64,000 nucleotides of DNA from Nocardioides campestrisoli (GTDB lineage: Bacteria; Actinomycetota; Actinomycetes; Propionibacteriales; Nocardioidaceae): assembly GCF_013624435.2 (NCBI RefSeq), contig NZ_CP061768.1, forward strand, positions 3,562,001-3,626,000, read 5' to 3'. This document shows, piece by piece, positions 9,318-19,515 of this stretch. Positions within the stretch are counted from its first letter, which is position 1; each line of letters opens with the position of its first letter. The translations under genes were made by a program, and so were the position numbers. The notes beneath the pieces are model-generated. The model searched no databases, was not told the DNA's origin, and was given only the letters and a program-made list of their open reading frames with translations.

Positions 9318-9360
9318 GAAGGTGTACCCCCGGAGGAAGCGATCGGCTGTGACGCCCGCC

Positions 9361-9366
9361 ATCCTA
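9361..9366 (-). promoter_or_regulatory. Candidate -10 box for the small secreted protein
   Basis: The minus strand reads TAGGAT, about 43 bases upstream of the chosen ATG at 9317. This fits the TANNNT rule and leaves a short leader. No convincing -35 was seen. Confidence 0.35.
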
Positions 9367-9410
9367 GAGGGCTGCCCGGCACCCGGCGCGGGGAACGAGG
9401 ATCACGCGCC

Positions 9411-9416
9411 TAGGGT
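9411..9416 (+). promoter_or_regulatory. -10 box for leaderless rarD transcript
   Basis: TAGGGT is followed by exactly six bases and then GTG 9423, so transcription would start at the first base of the start codon. This decides between GTG 9417 and GTG 9423. Confidence 0.5.
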
Positions 9417-9422
9417 GTGCCG

Positions 9423-10331
9423 GTGAGCAGATCTGGCGCGGGCGTGGCCTGCGGCGGCGCGGCGTACGTCGTCTGGGGTGCGTTCCCCCTCTACTGGCCC
9501 CTCCTGGAGCCCGCCGGGGCGGTGGAGATCCTCGCCCACCGGATCGTCTGGTCGGCCCTCTTCATGTCGCTCGCCGTGCTGGCGCTGCGCCGCGGCGCCC
9601 GGCTCCGGGCGCTGGTGACCGACCGGCGCCGACTGGCCCTGCTCGCGGTCGCGGCCGTGGTGATCACCGTCAACTGGGGCGGCTACATCTGGGGGGTCAA
9701 CAACGGCCGGGTGGTGGAGGCCTCCCTGGGCTACTTCATCAACCCCCTGGTCACCGTGCTGATGGGCGTCCTCCTGCTGGGCGAGCGGCTGCGCCCCCGC
9801 CAGTGGGTGGCTCTGGGCATGGCGGCGCTGGCCGTCCTCGTGCTGACGATCGACTACGGGCACCCGCCGTGGCTGGCGCTGATGCTGGCCTTCAGCTTCG
9901 GCACCTACGGCCTGGCCAAGAAGAAGGCCGACACGGGCGCGATCGAGTCGCTCGCGGTCGAGACGGCCCTGCTGGCCCCCTTCGCGGGCGCCTACCTGGG
10001 CTGGCTCGTCGCGACCGGCGCCGGCCAGTTCGGGGCGCAGGGTCCCGCGCACGCCCTGCTCTTCGCCACCACCGGGATCGTCACCGCCGTGCCCCTGGTG
10101 CTCTTCGGCGCGGCCGCCACCCGGGTCAGCATGGTCGGGCTCGGCCTCCTGCAGTACCTCGCGCCGATCCTCCAGTTCGCCCTCGGGGTCTTCTGGTTCG
10201 GTGAGGACATGCCGGCCGGACGCTGGGTGGGCTTCGGCCTCGTCTGGCTGGCGCTGGCCCTCTTCACCGCCGAGATGGTCAGCCACCGCCGGCGCCAGCT
10301 CGCGCTGACCGCCGGCGCGTCGGCGGTCTAG
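9423..10331 (+). CDS. rarD: RarD-type EamA/DMT-superfamily permease
   Basis: 302-residue integral membrane protein with about ten hydrophobic segments. The family hallmarks are at the N-terminus: AYVVWGAFPLYWPLL and EILAHRIVWS, followed by NWGGYIWGVNNGRVVEASLGYFINPL. RarD proteins were named for a chloramphenicol-sensitivity phenotype. They belong to the drug/metabolite transporter superfamily, but their natural substrate is not established. The stop is only 4 bases from the convergent polyprenyl synthase stop, so there is no room for a separate terminator between them. Confidence 0.88.
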   Translation: MSRSGAGVACGGAAYVVWGAFPLYWPLLEPAGAVEILAHRIVWSALFMSLAVLALRRGARLRALVTDRRRLALLAVAAVVITVNWGGYIWGVNNGRVVEASLGYFINPLVTVLMGVLLLGERLRPRQWVALGMAALAVLVLTIDYGHPPWLALMLAFSFGTYGLAKKKADTGAIESLAVETALLAPFAGAYLGWLVATGAGQFGAQGPAHALLFATTGIVTAVPLVLFGAAATRVSMVGLGLLQYLAPILQFALGVFWFGEDMPAGRWVGFGLVWLALALFTAEMVSHRRRQLALTAGASAV

Positions 10332-10335
10332 CCGC

Positions 10336-11343
10336 TCAGGCCGAGCGGACCGCCACGACGTCCGCGAACGCCTCGAGCGCGTCGCGCACCGGACCCTCGG
10401 GCAGGGCGACCAGCAGCTGCTTCGCGTCCTGGGCCTGGTTCTTCACGTAGGCCCGCGCCTGGTCCATCGCCGGGTGCGCGCGCAGCAGGGCGAGCGTCTC
10501 GGCGTGCGCCGCGTCGTCGCTCAGGTCCTGGCCCAGCAGCTCGTGCAACCGGGCGTCGGCCGGGTCCGCGGAGCGCAGCGCCAGCAGGACCGGCAGCGTG
10601 GGCACGCCCTCGCGCAGGTCCGTGCCGGGGGTCTTGCCCGATTCGACGGACTCCGAGGCGATGTCCAGGATGTCGTCGGAGAGCTGGAAGGCCGAGCCCA
10701 CGAGCTCGCCGTACGCCGTGAGCGCCTCGACCACCTCGGCGGGCGCACCGCCGAACATCGCGCCGTAGCGCGCGGAGGTGGCGATCAGCGAGCCGGTCTT
10801 GCCCGCGACCACGTCGAGGTAGTGCTCCAACGGGTCCTGCCCCGGGGCGGGCTTCACCGTCTCCAGCACCTGCCCCTGGACCAGCCGGGAGAAGGTCCGG
10901 GCCTGGATCCGGACGGCGTCCGGGCCCAGGTCGGCGGTCAGCTCCGAGGAGCGGGAGAACAGGAAGTCGCCGGTCAGGATGGCCACGTGGTTGTCCCACC
11001 GGGCGTTCGCCGAGTCTGCGCCGCGGCGCAACGCCGCCTCGTCCATCACGTCGTCGTGGTACAGCGAGGCCAGGTGGGTCAGCTCGACCACGCAGGCAGC
11101 CGTGCGGACCTGCTCGGAGTCCGCGTGCGGCCCCGTCTCGGCGGCCAGCAGCACCAGCAGCGGCCGGAACCGCTTGCCCCCGGCGGACATCAGGTGCCCG
11201 GCGGCCTCGGTGATGAAGTCGGCGCTGCCCCGTACGTGCTCGGCGAGCGCCTCCTCGACGACCGCGAGGCGGTCACGGAGTCGGTCAGCGAGCTCGGCGT
11301 CGACGACTGGCAGTGCCAGTCCGGGAGTGGCGTCGGTGGTCAC
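10336..11343 (-). CDS. Polyprenyl diphosphate synthase (menaquinone side chain)
   Basis: 335-residue trans-prenyltransferase. The first Asp-rich motif is DDVMD (97-101) and the second is DDILD (about 224-228); both bind Mg-diphosphate. The residues before the first motif are small (Ala and Ser at -5 and -4), which in this family permits long products, so it probably makes the hepta- to nonaprenyl tail of menaquinone. The GTG start at 11343 overlaps the nuoN stop (GTGA), so it is translated as the fifteenth gene of the nuo operon. This places quinone tail synthesis under the same control as complex I, which reduces that quinone. Exact chain length cannot be read from sequence. Confidence 0.9.
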   Translation of the reverse strand: MTTDATPGLALPVVDAELADRLRDRLAVVEEALAEHVRGSADFITEAAGHLMSAGGKRFRPLLVLLAAETGPHADSEQVRTAACVVELTHLASLYHDDVMDEAALRRGADSANARWDNHVAILTGDFLFSRSSELTADLGPDAVRIQARTFSRLVQGQVLETVKPAPGQDPLEHYLDVVAGKTGSLIATSARYGAMFGGAPAEVVEALTAYGELVGSAFQLSDDILDIASESVESGKTPGTDLREGVPTLPVLLALRSADPADARLHELLGQDLSDDAAHAETLALLRAHPAMDQARAYVKNQAQDAKQLLVALPEGPVRDALEAFADVVAVRSA

Positions 11344-12956
11344 CTGATGAATTGTCCCGCACTGGCCACGAGGTCCAGCAGGGGCCCCGGCACGATGCCC
11401 AGCACGAGCGTCGCGGAGGCACCCACGGCGATCGCCGCAGCGGTCAGCACGGACGGCGTGACGACCGACGGACCCTCGCCCACGGGAGCGCGGAAGTACA
11501 TCAGCACGATCACCCGGACGTAGAGGTAGACGGCGACGGCGCTGGTCAGCACCGCGGCGATCACCACCGGCCAGGCGCCGGCAGCCAGCGCCACCGAGAA
11601 GACCGCCCACTTGCCGATGAAGCCCGAGGTGAGCGGGATGCCGGCCATCGCGAGCAGGAAGAAGGCGAAGATGCCCGCCACCAGCGGGGCCTCCTTGCCC
11701 AGGCCGGTCCACCGGCTCAGGTGGGTGGTCTCGCCACCGGCGTCGCGGACCAGGCTGACCACCGCGAAGGCGCCCAGCGTCATCAGGCCGTAGGTCGCCA
11801 GGTAGAAGAGGACCGCCTGGAGCGAGGTGATCTCGCCCTCGGAGATGGCTCCGGCACCCTGCAGACCGAGCACGCCGGTGAGGATGAACCCGGTGTGGGC
11901 GATCGAGGAGTAGGCCAGGATGCGCTTGATGTCGGTCTGGGTCAGCGCCATCACGGTGCCCACCACCATCGACAGCACGGCGACGACCCACAGCATCGGC
12001 GCCCAGGACCAGCGGTCCGGGCCCAGGCCGACGTAGAAGAGCCGCAGCACGGCGCCGAACGCCGCCACCTTGGTGGCCGCCGCCATGAAGGCGGTCAGCG
12101 GGGTCGGGGCGCCCTGGTAGACGTCGGGGGTCCAGGCCTGGAAGGGCGCGGCACCGACCTTGAAGAAGAGCCCCACGCCGAGCAGGCCGATGGCCACCAG
12201 CAGCATCGCCTGGTTGCCCGTGCTGCCGGCGAGCGCCTCGTTGATCGCGGCCAGCTCCATGGAGCCGGCGTACCCGTAGGCCAGCGCGGCGCCGTAGAGG
12301 AAGAACGCCGAGGAGAAGGCGCCGAGGAGGAAGTACTTCATCGCCGCCTCCTGGCTCAGCAGCCGGCGCCGACGCGCCAGGCCGCAGAGCACGTAGAGCG
12401 GCAGCGAGAGGATCTCCAGGGCGACGAACATCGTCAGCAGGTCGTTGGCCGCCGGGAAGAGCAGCATGCCGGAGACCGCGAAGAGCAGCAGCGGGTAGAT
12501 CTCGGTGTGCTCCAGGCCGCGGGTCGAGGCCTGGCGCTCCGCCTCGGTGCCGGGCAGCGCGGCCGCCTGGCCGGAGAACGCGGAGACCCCGCCGTCGAGG
12601 CGCCGCTCGGCGAAGAGCAGCGTGCCCAGGATGGCCAGGACCAGGATCAGGCCCCAGATGAAGAGCGAGGGGCCGTCGACGGCCACGGTGCCCATCGCGG
12701 CGAGCACGCCGTACGCGGCGCCGTCCCCGTGCACCAGGCCGCTCGCCTCGTCGGCGCCGGCGTAGTCGACGGCGATCATCACGGTGCACGCGAGCGCGGC
12801 CACCAGACCACCCAGCGTGAGGCTGGCCTGGGTGACGTAGCGGTAGGCACGGGGCACGAAGGCCTCGACGATCACTCCGACGCAGGCCACGCCGAAGACG
12901 ACCAGCAGCGGTGTCAGCTGGAAGTAGTCGAGGGACGGCTTGACGAACTCAGTCAC
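11340..12956 (-). CDS. nuoN: NADH-quinone oxidoreductase subunit N
   Basis: 538-residue antiporter-like membrane subunit of complex I, with about 14 helices. Conserved features include the LxLYVLCGL stretch, the VGLFFKVGAAPFQAWTPDVYQGAP loop with its functional Lys, and AYSSIAHTGFILTGVL. Together with NuoM and NuoL it forms the proton-pumping arm. It overlaps nuoM by 8 bases upstream and the polyprenyl synthase downstream. Confidence 0.96.
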   Translation of the reverse strand: MTEFVKPSLDYFQLTPLLVVFGVACVGVIVEAFVPRAYRYVTQASLTLGGLVAALACTVMIAVDYAGADEASGLVHGDGAAYGVLAAMGTVAVDGPSLFIWGLILVLAILGTLLFAERRLDGGVSAFSGQAAALPGTEAERQASTRGLEHTEIYPLLLFAVSGMLLFPAANDLLTMFVALEILSLPLYVLCGLARRRRLLSQEAAMKYFLLGAFSSAFFLYGAALAYGYAGSMELAAINEALAGSTGNQAMLLVAIGLLGVGLFFKVGAAPFQAWTPDVYQGAPTPLTAFMAAATKVAAFGAVLRLFYVGLGPDRWSWAPMLWVVAVLSMVVGTVMALTQTDIKRILAYSSIAHTGFILTGVLGLQGAGAISEGEITSLQAVLFYLATYGLMTLGAFAVVSLVRDAGGETTHLSRWTGLGKEAPLVAGIFAFFLLAMAGIPLTSGFIGKWAVFSVALAAGAWPVVIAAVLTSAVAVYLYVRVIVLMYFRAPVGEGPSVVTPSVLTAAAIAVGASATLVLGIVPGPLLDLVASAGQFIR

Positions 12957-14466
12957 TGATGGCTCCCACGGTGGGCGGGTCGTCGGTCACTCCGACGTAG
13001 GTCAGGGTGTCCTCGACGTTGGGGTTGATGACGTCGAGCAGCGGCATCGGGGCGAACCCGAAGAGGACCAGCGCCAGCAGCAGCGGGGCCACGGTGCCGA
13101 CCTCCCGGACGTCCAGGTCCTTGACGCCGGAGAACTCCGGCCGGACCGGGCCGGTCATGGTGCGCTGGTAGGTCCAGAGGATGTAGATCGCGGCCAGCAC
13201 GATCGCGGTGACCGCGACCGCCCCGGCCCACCAGGCGTAGCCGAACGCCGCGATGATGACCAGCATCTCGGAGACGAACGGGGAGAGCCCCGGCAGGCCC
13301 AGCGAGGCGAGACCGGCGACCAGGAAGGTCCCGGCCAGCACCGGCGCCACCTTCTCCAGGCCGCCCATCTGGCTGATCAGCGGCGTGCCGCTGCGCCGGA
13401 TCATGAAGCCGGCGACCAGGAAGAGCGCCGCGGTCGCCAGACCGTGGTTGACCATGTAGAGGATCGCGCCGGACGCGCCCTGGCTGGAGAAGACGAAGAT
13501 GCCGAGCACGATCAGGCCGAAGTGCGACAGCGAGGTCAGACCGATCAGCCGCAGGACGTCGTCCTGGCCGATCGCGACCAGCGCGCCGTAGACGATCGAG
13601 ATCAGCGCCAGCACGACCACCACCGGGGTGGCCCACTGGGAGGCGTCGGGCAGCAGGCCGAGGCAGAACCGCAGCATGCCGAAGGTGCCGATCTTGTCCA
13701 GGACGCAGACCAGCAGCACCGAGGTGCCGGTGGTCGCCTTCTCGGTGGTGTCGGCCAGCCAGGTGTGCACCGGGAACAGCGGCGCCTTGATCGCGAAGGC
13801 GATGAAGAAGCCGACGAACAGCCAGCGCTGCGTGGTCTCGTCGATGTCCAGCGCGGCCAGGTCGCCGATCAGGTACGACGGCGAGCCGGCGTCGGCGGAG
13901 ACGACGTACAGGCCGATCACCGAGGCGAGCATGACCAGGCCGCCGGCGAGCTGGTAGATCAGGAACTTCGTCGCCGCCCGGGAGCGCCCGGCGCGGCCGA
14001 AGCCGGCGATCAGGAAGTACGCCGGGATCAGCGTCGCCTCGAAGACGACGTAGAAGAGGAAGACGTCGGTGGCGGTGAAGACCGCCAGCGAGAGCGCCTC
14101 CAGCGCCAGCACCCAGCCGAAGAACGCGCGGGTCGAGCCCTCGTCGCTGTCGCGCCAGGAGGCCAGCATCACCAGCGGCACCAGGACCACGGTGAGCAGC
14201 ACCATGACCAGGCCGAGGCCGTCGAGCCCGAGCGCGTAGTGGGCGCCGAGCAGGCTGATCCACTCGTGCTGCTCGGTGAACTGGAAGCCGCCGTCGAGGT
14301 CGAAGCCCCCGAGCAGCACCCCTGCGGGCACCAGGGTGGCCACGGAGAACCCGAGGCCCACCTGCTTGGCCAGCGGCTCACCGGGCCCGCTGGGGAGGAA
14401 CGCCGTCACCAGCGCCCCGACGAGCGGGACGAGGATCAGGATGGTCAACCAGGGAAGTTCGCTCAT
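12949..14466 (-). CDS. nuoM: NADH-quinone oxidoreductase subunit M
   Basis: 505-residue antiporter-like proton-pumping subunit. Family marks include the conserved Glu of TM5 ([18 protein letters not shown]), the lysine helix [20 protein letters not shown], and [19 protein letters not shown]. About 14 transmembrane helices are expected. It overlaps nuoL by 4 bases (ATGA) and nuoN by 8 bases. The protein starts [19 protein letters not shown], a normal NuoM N-terminus. Confidence 0.96.
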   Translation of the reverse strand: MSELPWLTILILVPLVGALVTAFLPSGPGEPLAKQVGLGFSVATLVPAGVLLGGFDLDGGFQFTEQHEWISLLGAHYALGLDGLGLVMVLLTVVLVPLVMLASWRDSDEGSTRAFFGWVLALEALSLAVFTATDVFLFYVVFEATLIPAYFLIAGFGRAGRSRAATKFLIYQLAGGLVMLASVIGLYVVSADAGSPSYLIGDLAALDIDETTQRWLFVGFFIAFAIKAPLFPVHTWLADTTEKATTGTSVLLVCVLDKIGTFGMLRFCLGLLPDASQWATPVVVVLALISIVYGALVAIGQDDVLRLIGLTSLSHFGLIVLGIFVFSSQGASGAILYMVNHGLATAALFLVAGFMIRRSGTPLISQMGGLEKVAPVLAGTFLVAGLASLGLPGLSPFVSEMLVIIAAFGYAWWAGAVAVTAIVLAAIYILWTYQRTMTGPVRPEFSGVKDLDVREVGTVAPLLLALVLFGFAPMPLLDVINPNVEDTLTYVGVTDDPPTVGAISD

Positions 14467-16412
14467 GCGAGGTTCACCGCCAGCAGGGCCAGGACGACGA
14501 GCAGCACGCCGCCGACAACGGAAAGGGCGTAGGAGCGGACGAAGCCGTTCTGGAGGCGTCGGGCCACGGTGGACAGGCCTCCGAGGGCGGCGGCGCCGCC
14601 CTCGACGGTACCGTCCACGCCGACCCGGTCGATGACCGTGAGGTCACGGGTCAGCCGGGCTCCGGGACGGATCACCAGCGCGTCGTTGATCTGGTCGCCG
14701 TACAGGTCGGCACGCGCGGCCCGGGTGGCCCAGGAGACCTGGGCGGGAGCGGTGCGCGGCACCTCCTTGCGACCCACCAGGTACCAGGCGGCGGCCACGC
14801 CGAGCGCCACCACCAGGGTGACGACGACGCTGATCACGATCGGCGGCACCGCGAGCTCGTGGTGCTCCGCGACGCCGGTCACCGGCGCCAGGAAGTCGAC
14901 GATCCAGTCGCCCAGCAGCAGCACACCACCGAGCACCGAGAGCGCGGCCAGCACGATCAACGGCACCGTCATCACCTTGGGCGACTCGTGCGGGTGCACG
15001 TCCGGCGCCCAGCGCTTCTCGCCGAAGAAGGTCATCAGCATCAGCCGGGTCATGTAGAAGCCGGTGACGCCCGCACCGAGGAGCGCGCAGAGCCCGACCA
15101 GCAGGTTCTCCGACAGCGCGGTCTCGATGATCTTGTCCTTCGACCAGAAGCCGGAGAAGAGCGGGAACCCGATGATCGCCAGGTAGCCCATCGCGAAGGT
15201 GAGGAAGGTGACCGGCATCAGCTTGCGCAGGCCGCCGTAGTGGCGCATGTCCACGTCGTCGTTCATCCCGTGCATCACCGAGCCGGCGCCCAGGAACATG
15301 TTGGCCTTGAAGAAGCCGTGGGTGAGCAGGTGGAAGATCGCGAACGCGTAGCCCGCCACGCCGAGGCCGGCGGCCAGCATCATGTAGCCGATCTGGCTCA
15401 TCGTGGAGCCGGCCAGGGCCTTCTTGATGTCGTCCTTGGCGCAGCCGAGGACCGCACCCCACAGGAGCGTGACCGTCGCGACGATCACCGTCACGGTCTG
15501 GGCCACCGGAGCGTTCTCGAAGATGAAGTTGGCGCGCACCACCAGGTAGACGCCGGCGGTGACCATGGTCGCGGCGTGGATCAGCGCGGAGACCGGGGTC
15601 GGGCCCTCCATCGCGTCCAGCAGCCAGGCCTGCAGCGGGACCTGCGCGGACTTTCCGCAGGCGCCGAGCAGGAGCAGCAGGCCGATCGCGTTGAGCGTGC
15701 CCTGGGACCACTCCCCCTCCGCGACCTGGAAGCTGATCGAGGCGAAGTCGGTGGTGGCGAAGGTGGCGAACATCAGCGCGATCGCCAGCGACAGGCCGAT
15801 GTCACCGACCCGGTTGATCACGAACGCCTTCTTGGCCGCGGCCGCCGCGGACGGCTTGTGCTGCCAGAAGCCGATCAGCAGGTAGGACGCGAGACCCACG
15901 CCCTCCCAGCCGAGGAAGACGCCCAGGAAGTTGGCCGACATGACCAGGACGAGCATCGCGGCCACGAAGAGGTTGAGGTACCCGAAGAACCGGCGACGGC
16001 GCGGGTCGTGCTCCATGTAGCCGATCGAGTAGACGTGGATGAGCGTGCCCACGCCGGTGATCAGCAGCAGGAAGAGCGCCGTCAGCGGGTCGTAGAGCAG
16101 GTCCATCCCGACCTCGAGGCGGCCCACCTCGAACCAGGTGTAGAGGGACTGGGCGACCTGGCGGTCGGCGTCGTCGCGGCCGAGCAGGGCGACGAAGGCC
16201 GCCACGCTGAGGCCGAACGAGCCGGCCACCGTCGCGGTGCCGAGCCAGTGGCCCCACCGGTCCATGGCGCCACGGGCCAGCGCGCCGCCCAGCAGCAGCA
16301 CCACGGAGCCGGCCAGCGGCAACGCGATGATCAGCCAGAGCAGGGTGAACACGCCATCGGCGGCACCGGGGTCGACGACCGGCACAACGGCGTCGGCAAG
16401 GGAGATTTGCAT
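14463..16412 (-). CDS. nuoL: NADH-quinone oxidoreductase subunit L
   Basis: 649-residue, the largest pumping subunit, whose C-terminal lateral helix runs along the membrane arm. Recognisable segments are [41 protein letters not shown] (functional Lys) and the [20 protein letters not shown] helix. It starts 13 bases after the nuoK stop, the widest gap in the distal part of the operon, and ends in an ATGA overlap with nuoM. Confidence 0.96.
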   Translation of the reverse strand: MQISLADAVVPVVDPGAADGVFTLLWLIIALPLAGSVVLLLGGALARGAMDRWGHWLGTATVAGSFGLSVAAFVALLGRDDADRQVAQSLYTWFEVGRLEVGMDLLYDPLTALFLLLITGVGTLIHVYSIGYMEHDPRRRRFFGYLNLFVAAMLVLVMSANFLGVFLGWEGVGLASYLLIGFWQHKPSAAAAAKKAFVINRVGDIGLSLAIALMFATFATTDFASISFQVAEGEWSQGTLNAIGLLLLLGACGKSAQVPLQAWLLDAMEGPTPVSALIHAATMVTAGVYLVVRANFIFENAPVAQTVTVIVATVTLLWGAVLGCAKDDIKKALAGSTMSQIGYMMLAAGLGVAGYAFAIFHLLTHGFFKANMFLGAGSVMHGMNDDVDMRHYGGLRKLMPVTFLTFAMGYLAIIGFPLFSGFWSKDKIIETALSENLLVGLCALLGAGVTGFYMTRLMLMTFFGEKRWAPDVHPHESPKVMTVPLIVLAALSVLGGVLLLGDWIVDFLAPVTGVAEHHELAVPPIVISVVVTLVVALGVAAAWYLVGRKEVPRTAPAQVSWATRAARADLYGDQINDALVIRPGARLTRDLTVIDRVGVDGTVEGGAAALGGLSTVARRLQNGFVRSYALSVVGGVLLVVLALLAVNLA

Positions 16413-16425
16413 GTCAGGGACCTCG

Positions 16426-16725
16426 TCAGTACTTCAGCAGGCTCGCGTCGTCGACCGAGGCCGAGCGACGGGTCCGGAAGATGGTCATGATGATCGCCAG
16501 GCCGATCACGACCTCGGCAGCAGCCACCACCATCACGAAGAAGGCGGCGATCTGTCCGTCGAGGTTGCCGTGCTGGCGGGCGAACGCCACCAGGGCCAGG
16601 TTGCACGCGTTGAGCATCAGCTCGACGCACATGAAGACCACCAGGGCGTTGCGCCGGGTCAGCACGCCGACCGCGCCGATGGTGAAGAGGATCGCCGACA
16701 GGGCGATGTAGGGGGTGAGGCTCAT
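16426..16725 (-). CDS. nuoK: NADH-quinone oxidoreductase subunit K
   Basis: 99 residues, the usual NuoK length, with three membrane helices. Helix 2 carries the key buried Glu in [18 protein letters not shown], part of the acidic chain linking quinone chemistry to proton pumping. A second Glu follows in [13 protein letters not shown]. It overlaps the nuoJ stop by 4 bases (ATGA). Confidence 0.96.
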   Translation of the reverse strand: MSLTPYIALSAILFTIGAVGVLTRRNALVVFMCVELMLNACNLALVAFARQHGNLDGQIAAFFVMVVAAAEVVIGLAIIMTIFRTRRSASVDDASLLKY

Positions 16726-17552
16726 GCCCGGTCCTCCTCGGTGTGGGCCACGCCGGAGTCCTTGCCACCGGTCTCGGGCGCCTGACCGGGCGCCCGGCCC
16801 GGCGCGGTGCCCAGCTGGCGGGTGATCTCGTCGATGTCGTCGGCCATCGCCGGCGCGGAGCGGACCACGCCCCGGGCCTGCATGACCCGCGAGACCGAGA
16901 GGTCGGACGGAGTGCCGTCAGGCAGCAGGCCGGGGGTGTCGACCGCGTTGTGGCGGGCGTAGACGCCCGGCGCCGGGAGCGGCCCTGGGTGCTTGCCGGT
17001 CTCGGCGTAGTCGCGCATCCGCTGCGCCGCGAGGTCGGCCTGGCCGAGCTTGGGCGTGAGGCGCTCGCGGTGGGCCAGCACCATCGCGCCGAGGGCGGCG
17101 GTGATCAGCAGGGCGGCGACCGCCTCGAAGGCGAAGACGTAGCGGCTGAAGAGCAGGTCCGCGATCCCCTCGACGTTGCCGTCGGCGTTGGCCGCGTCCA
17201 GGCCGGTTGCCGCGCCCAGCGAGATCTGGCTGATCGCCAGCACCAGGACGACGCCCAGCAGCAGGCCGAAGATCGTCGCGACCAGACGCTGGCCCTTGAT
17301 CGTCTCCACCACCGAGTCGCTGGCGTCGACGCCGACCAGCATCACCACGAAGAGGAAGAGCATCAGGATGGCGCCGGTGTAGACGATGATCTGGACCGCG
17401 AACAGGAACGGCGCCTCGAGGCCGAGGTAGAGCACCGCGAGGGACATCATCACCACGGCGAGCAGCAGGGCCGCGTGCACGGCCTTGCGCACGAACAGGA
17501 TGCCCAGTGCCGCCAGCACCATGACCGGTGCCAGGACCCAGAAGCCGGTCAC
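16722..17552 (-). CDS. nuoJ: NADH-quinone oxidoreductase subunit J
   Basis: 276-residue membrane subunit with five helices in the first 175 or so residues, including the TM3 helix ([22 protein letters not shown]) whose pi-bulge rotates during turnover. The remaining hundred residues are a hydrophilic tail with Pro-rich and acidic stretches, longer than in E. coli but common in actinobacteria. GTG 17552 is chosen: it gives the usual NuoJ start and forms a GTGA overlap with the nuoI stop. Confidence 0.93.
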   Translation of the reverse strand: MTGFWVLAPVMVLAALGILFVRKAVHAALLLAVVMMSLAVLYLGLEAPFLFAVQIIVYTGAILMLFLFVVMLVGVDASDSVVETIKGQRLVATIFGLLLGVVLVLAISQISLGAATGLDAANADGNVEGIADLLFSRYVFAFEAVAALLITAALGAMVLAHRERLTPKLGQADLAAQRMRDYAETGKHPGPLPAPGVYARHNAVDTPGLLPDGTPSDLSVSRVMQARGVVRSAPAMADDIDEITRQLGTAPGRAPGQAPETGGKDSGVAHTEEDRA

Positions 17553-18124
17553 TTCTCCGCTCCCGTCGCTCCGAAGGTGCCCCGGTAGTAGTCGCCCTCG
17601 TCGTCGCCGAGCTGCATCGGGTGCGGCGGCTGCTCCATGCCCGGCAGCAGCGGGGCGAGCAGGTCGCTCTTCTCGTAGATCAGCGACTCCCGGGTGGTGT
17701 CGGCGAGCTCGTACTCGTTGGTCATGGTCAGCGCCCGGGTCGGGCACGCCTCGATGCACAGCCCGCACAGGATGCAGCGCAGGTAGTTGATCTGGTAGAC
17801 GCGGCCGTACCGCTCCCCCGGGCTGTACCGCTCGCCGTCGGGGCCGTCGCTGTTGGACGCGCCCTCGACGTAGATCGCGTCAGCCGGGCAGGCCCAGGCG
17901 CACAGCTCGCAGCCCACGCACTTCTCGAGGCCGTCGGGCCAGCGGTTGAGCTGGTGCCGGCCGTGGAACCGCGGGGCGGTCGGCTGCTTGTCGAAGGGGT
18001 ACTGCTCGGTGACGACCTTGCGGAACATCGTCCGGAAGGTGACGCCGAACCCGGCGACCGGGTCCCACAGCTGCTCCTTCAGGCTCTTGGAGCCCTCGTC
18101 GGACCCCGACTTCCTGGTAGCCAT
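17549..18124 (-). CDS. nuoI: NADH-quinone oxidoreductase subunit I
   Basis: 191-residue peripheral-arm subunit carrying clusters N6a and N6b. The two 4Fe-4S motifs are [12 protein letters not shown] and [12 protein letters not shown], about 40 residues apart with a Tyr/Gly-rich insert. It passes electrons from NuoG towards NuoB. The stop of nuoH overlaps its ATG by one base, and its own stop overlaps nuoJ as GTGA. Confidence 0.96.
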   Translation of the reverse strand: MATRKSGSDEGSKSLKEQLWDPVAGFGVTFRTMFRKVVTEQYPFDKQPTAPRFHGRHQLNRWPDGLEKCVGCELCAWACPADAIYVEGASNSDGPDGERYSPGERYGRVYQINYLRCILCGLCIEACPTRALTMTNEYELADTTRESLIYEKSDLLAPLLPGMEQPPHPMQLGDDEGDYYRGTFGATGAEK

Positions 18125-19515
18125 CAGCTCTCCTCACCAGCGTGGTCGGTCGTACGATTCGGGAAGGTCAGCGGCGCCGCGGCACCGCGCACGGCACCGC
18201 CGGCGGGCATCGGCGGGACCGGGAAGCCGCCGGTGAAGGCGTCCTGGTCCGCAGCCTGCCCCTCGTCCTCCTCCAGCTCGCTCCTGCTGGGCAGCAGGAA
18301 CGCGCCGGCCAGGAGCACCAGGGCCAGGGCGAAGCCGATGAACAGGTAGTTGCGGTCGATGCCGTCGGGACCCGAGGCCAGGCGGATCGCGGCGACGCCG
18401 AGGATCCAGGCCAGGGAGATCGGGATCAGCCACTTCCAGCCGAGCGCCATGAACTGGTCGTAGCGCAGTCGCGGCAGCGTGCCGCGCAGCCAGATGAACA
18501 GGAAGATGAACAGGAACATCTTCCCGAAGAACCAGAGCACCGGCCAGTAGCCCTCGTTGGCGCCGTCCCACATCGAGAACGGGAACGGAGCACGCCAGCC
18601 GCCGAGGAACAGGGTGGTGGCGATCGCCGAGACGGTGGCCATGTTGATGTACTCGGCCAGGAAGAACATCGCGAACTTCATCGCCGAGTACTCGGTGTGG
18701 AAGCCGCCGACCAGCTCGCCCTCGGCCTCGGGGAGGTCGAACGGGGCGCGGTTGGTCTCGCCGACCATCGAGATCACGTAGATCACGAACGACGGCAGCA
18801 GGATCAGGCCGAACCAGCCGGGCACCGGCACGTCCACGCCGAACACGTCGACGTGGCCGCCGATCTGGGCGTCGACGATCTCCGAGGTCGACATGGAGCC
18901 GGCGTAGATGAAGACCGCGACCAGGGCCAGGCCCATGGCGATCTCGTAGGAGATCATCTGCGCGCTCGAGCGCAGGCCGCCCAGCAGCGAGTACGTCGAG
19001 CCCGAGGACCAGCCGGCCAGCACGATGCCGTAGATGCCGATCGAGGCGATGCCCAGCAGGAAGAGCACCGCGACCGGCATGTCGGTCAGCTGCAGCGGCG
19101 TGGTGATGTCGGTGAAGGGGACCTTCACCTCCGGGCCCAGCGGGATGACCGACCAGGTGACGAAGGCCGGGATCACCGCGATGAACGGCGCCGCGAAGTA
19201 GACGACCTTGTCCGCGGCCTTGGGGAAGATGTCTTCCTTGAACATCAGCTTGGTGCCGTCGGCGAGCGACTGCAGCAGGCCGAAGGGACCGTTGACGTTC
19301 GGGCCGATCCGGTGCTGCATCCGGCCGACGACGCGGCGCTCGAACCAGATGTTGAACAGGGTCAGCAGCACCAGGATCAGGAAGACCAGCACGGCCTTGA
19401 CCAGCACCAGCCACCAGGGGTCCTGGCCAAAGGCGTCCAGCCCCCCGCCCTGCCCGCCCGAGACCTGGTCCTGCGCGGTGACCAGCATGCTCAGCGCAGT
19501 CGTCGTGGCACTCAC
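18124..19515 (-). CDS. nuoH: NADH-quinone oxidoreductase subunit H
   Basis: 463-residue membrane subunit that, with NuoB and NuoD, frames the quinone channel. The conserved loops [23 protein letters not shown] and [25 protein letters not shown] hold the acidic residues of the quinone-to-membrane coupling path. About eight or nine helices are present. A hydrophilic C-terminal tail of about 60 residues extends beyond the usual core. It overlaps nuoG by 4 bases. Confidence 0.96.
   Translation of the reverse strand: MSATTTALSMLVTAQDQVSGGQGGGLDAFGQDPWWLVLVKAVLVFLILVLLTLFNIWFERRVVGRMQHRIGPNVNGPFGLLQSLADGTKLMFKEDIFPKAADKVVYFAAPFIAVIPAFVTWSVIPLGPEVKVPFTDITTPLQLTDMPVAVLFLLGIASIGIYGIVLAGWSSGSTYSLLGGLRSSAQMISYEIAMGLALVAVFIYAGSMSTSEIVDAQIGGHVDVFGVDVPVPGWFGLILLPSFVIYVISMVGETNRAPFDLPEAEGELVGGFHTEYSAMKFAMFFLAEYINMATVSAIATTLFLGGWRAPFPFSMWDGANEGYWPVLWFFGKMFLFIFLFIWLRGTLPRLRYDQFMALGWKWLIPISLAWILGVAAIRLASGPDGIDRNYLFIGFALALVLLAGAFLLPSRSELEEDEGQAADQDAFTGGFPVPPMPAGGAVRGAAAPLTFPNRTTDHAGEES

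Noticed and set aside
11313..16490. Long plus-strand frames opposite nuoN, nuoM and nuoL
   Set aside because: They mirror conserved complex I genes and have the low-complexity His/Gln/Arg composition expected of antisense GC-rich frames.
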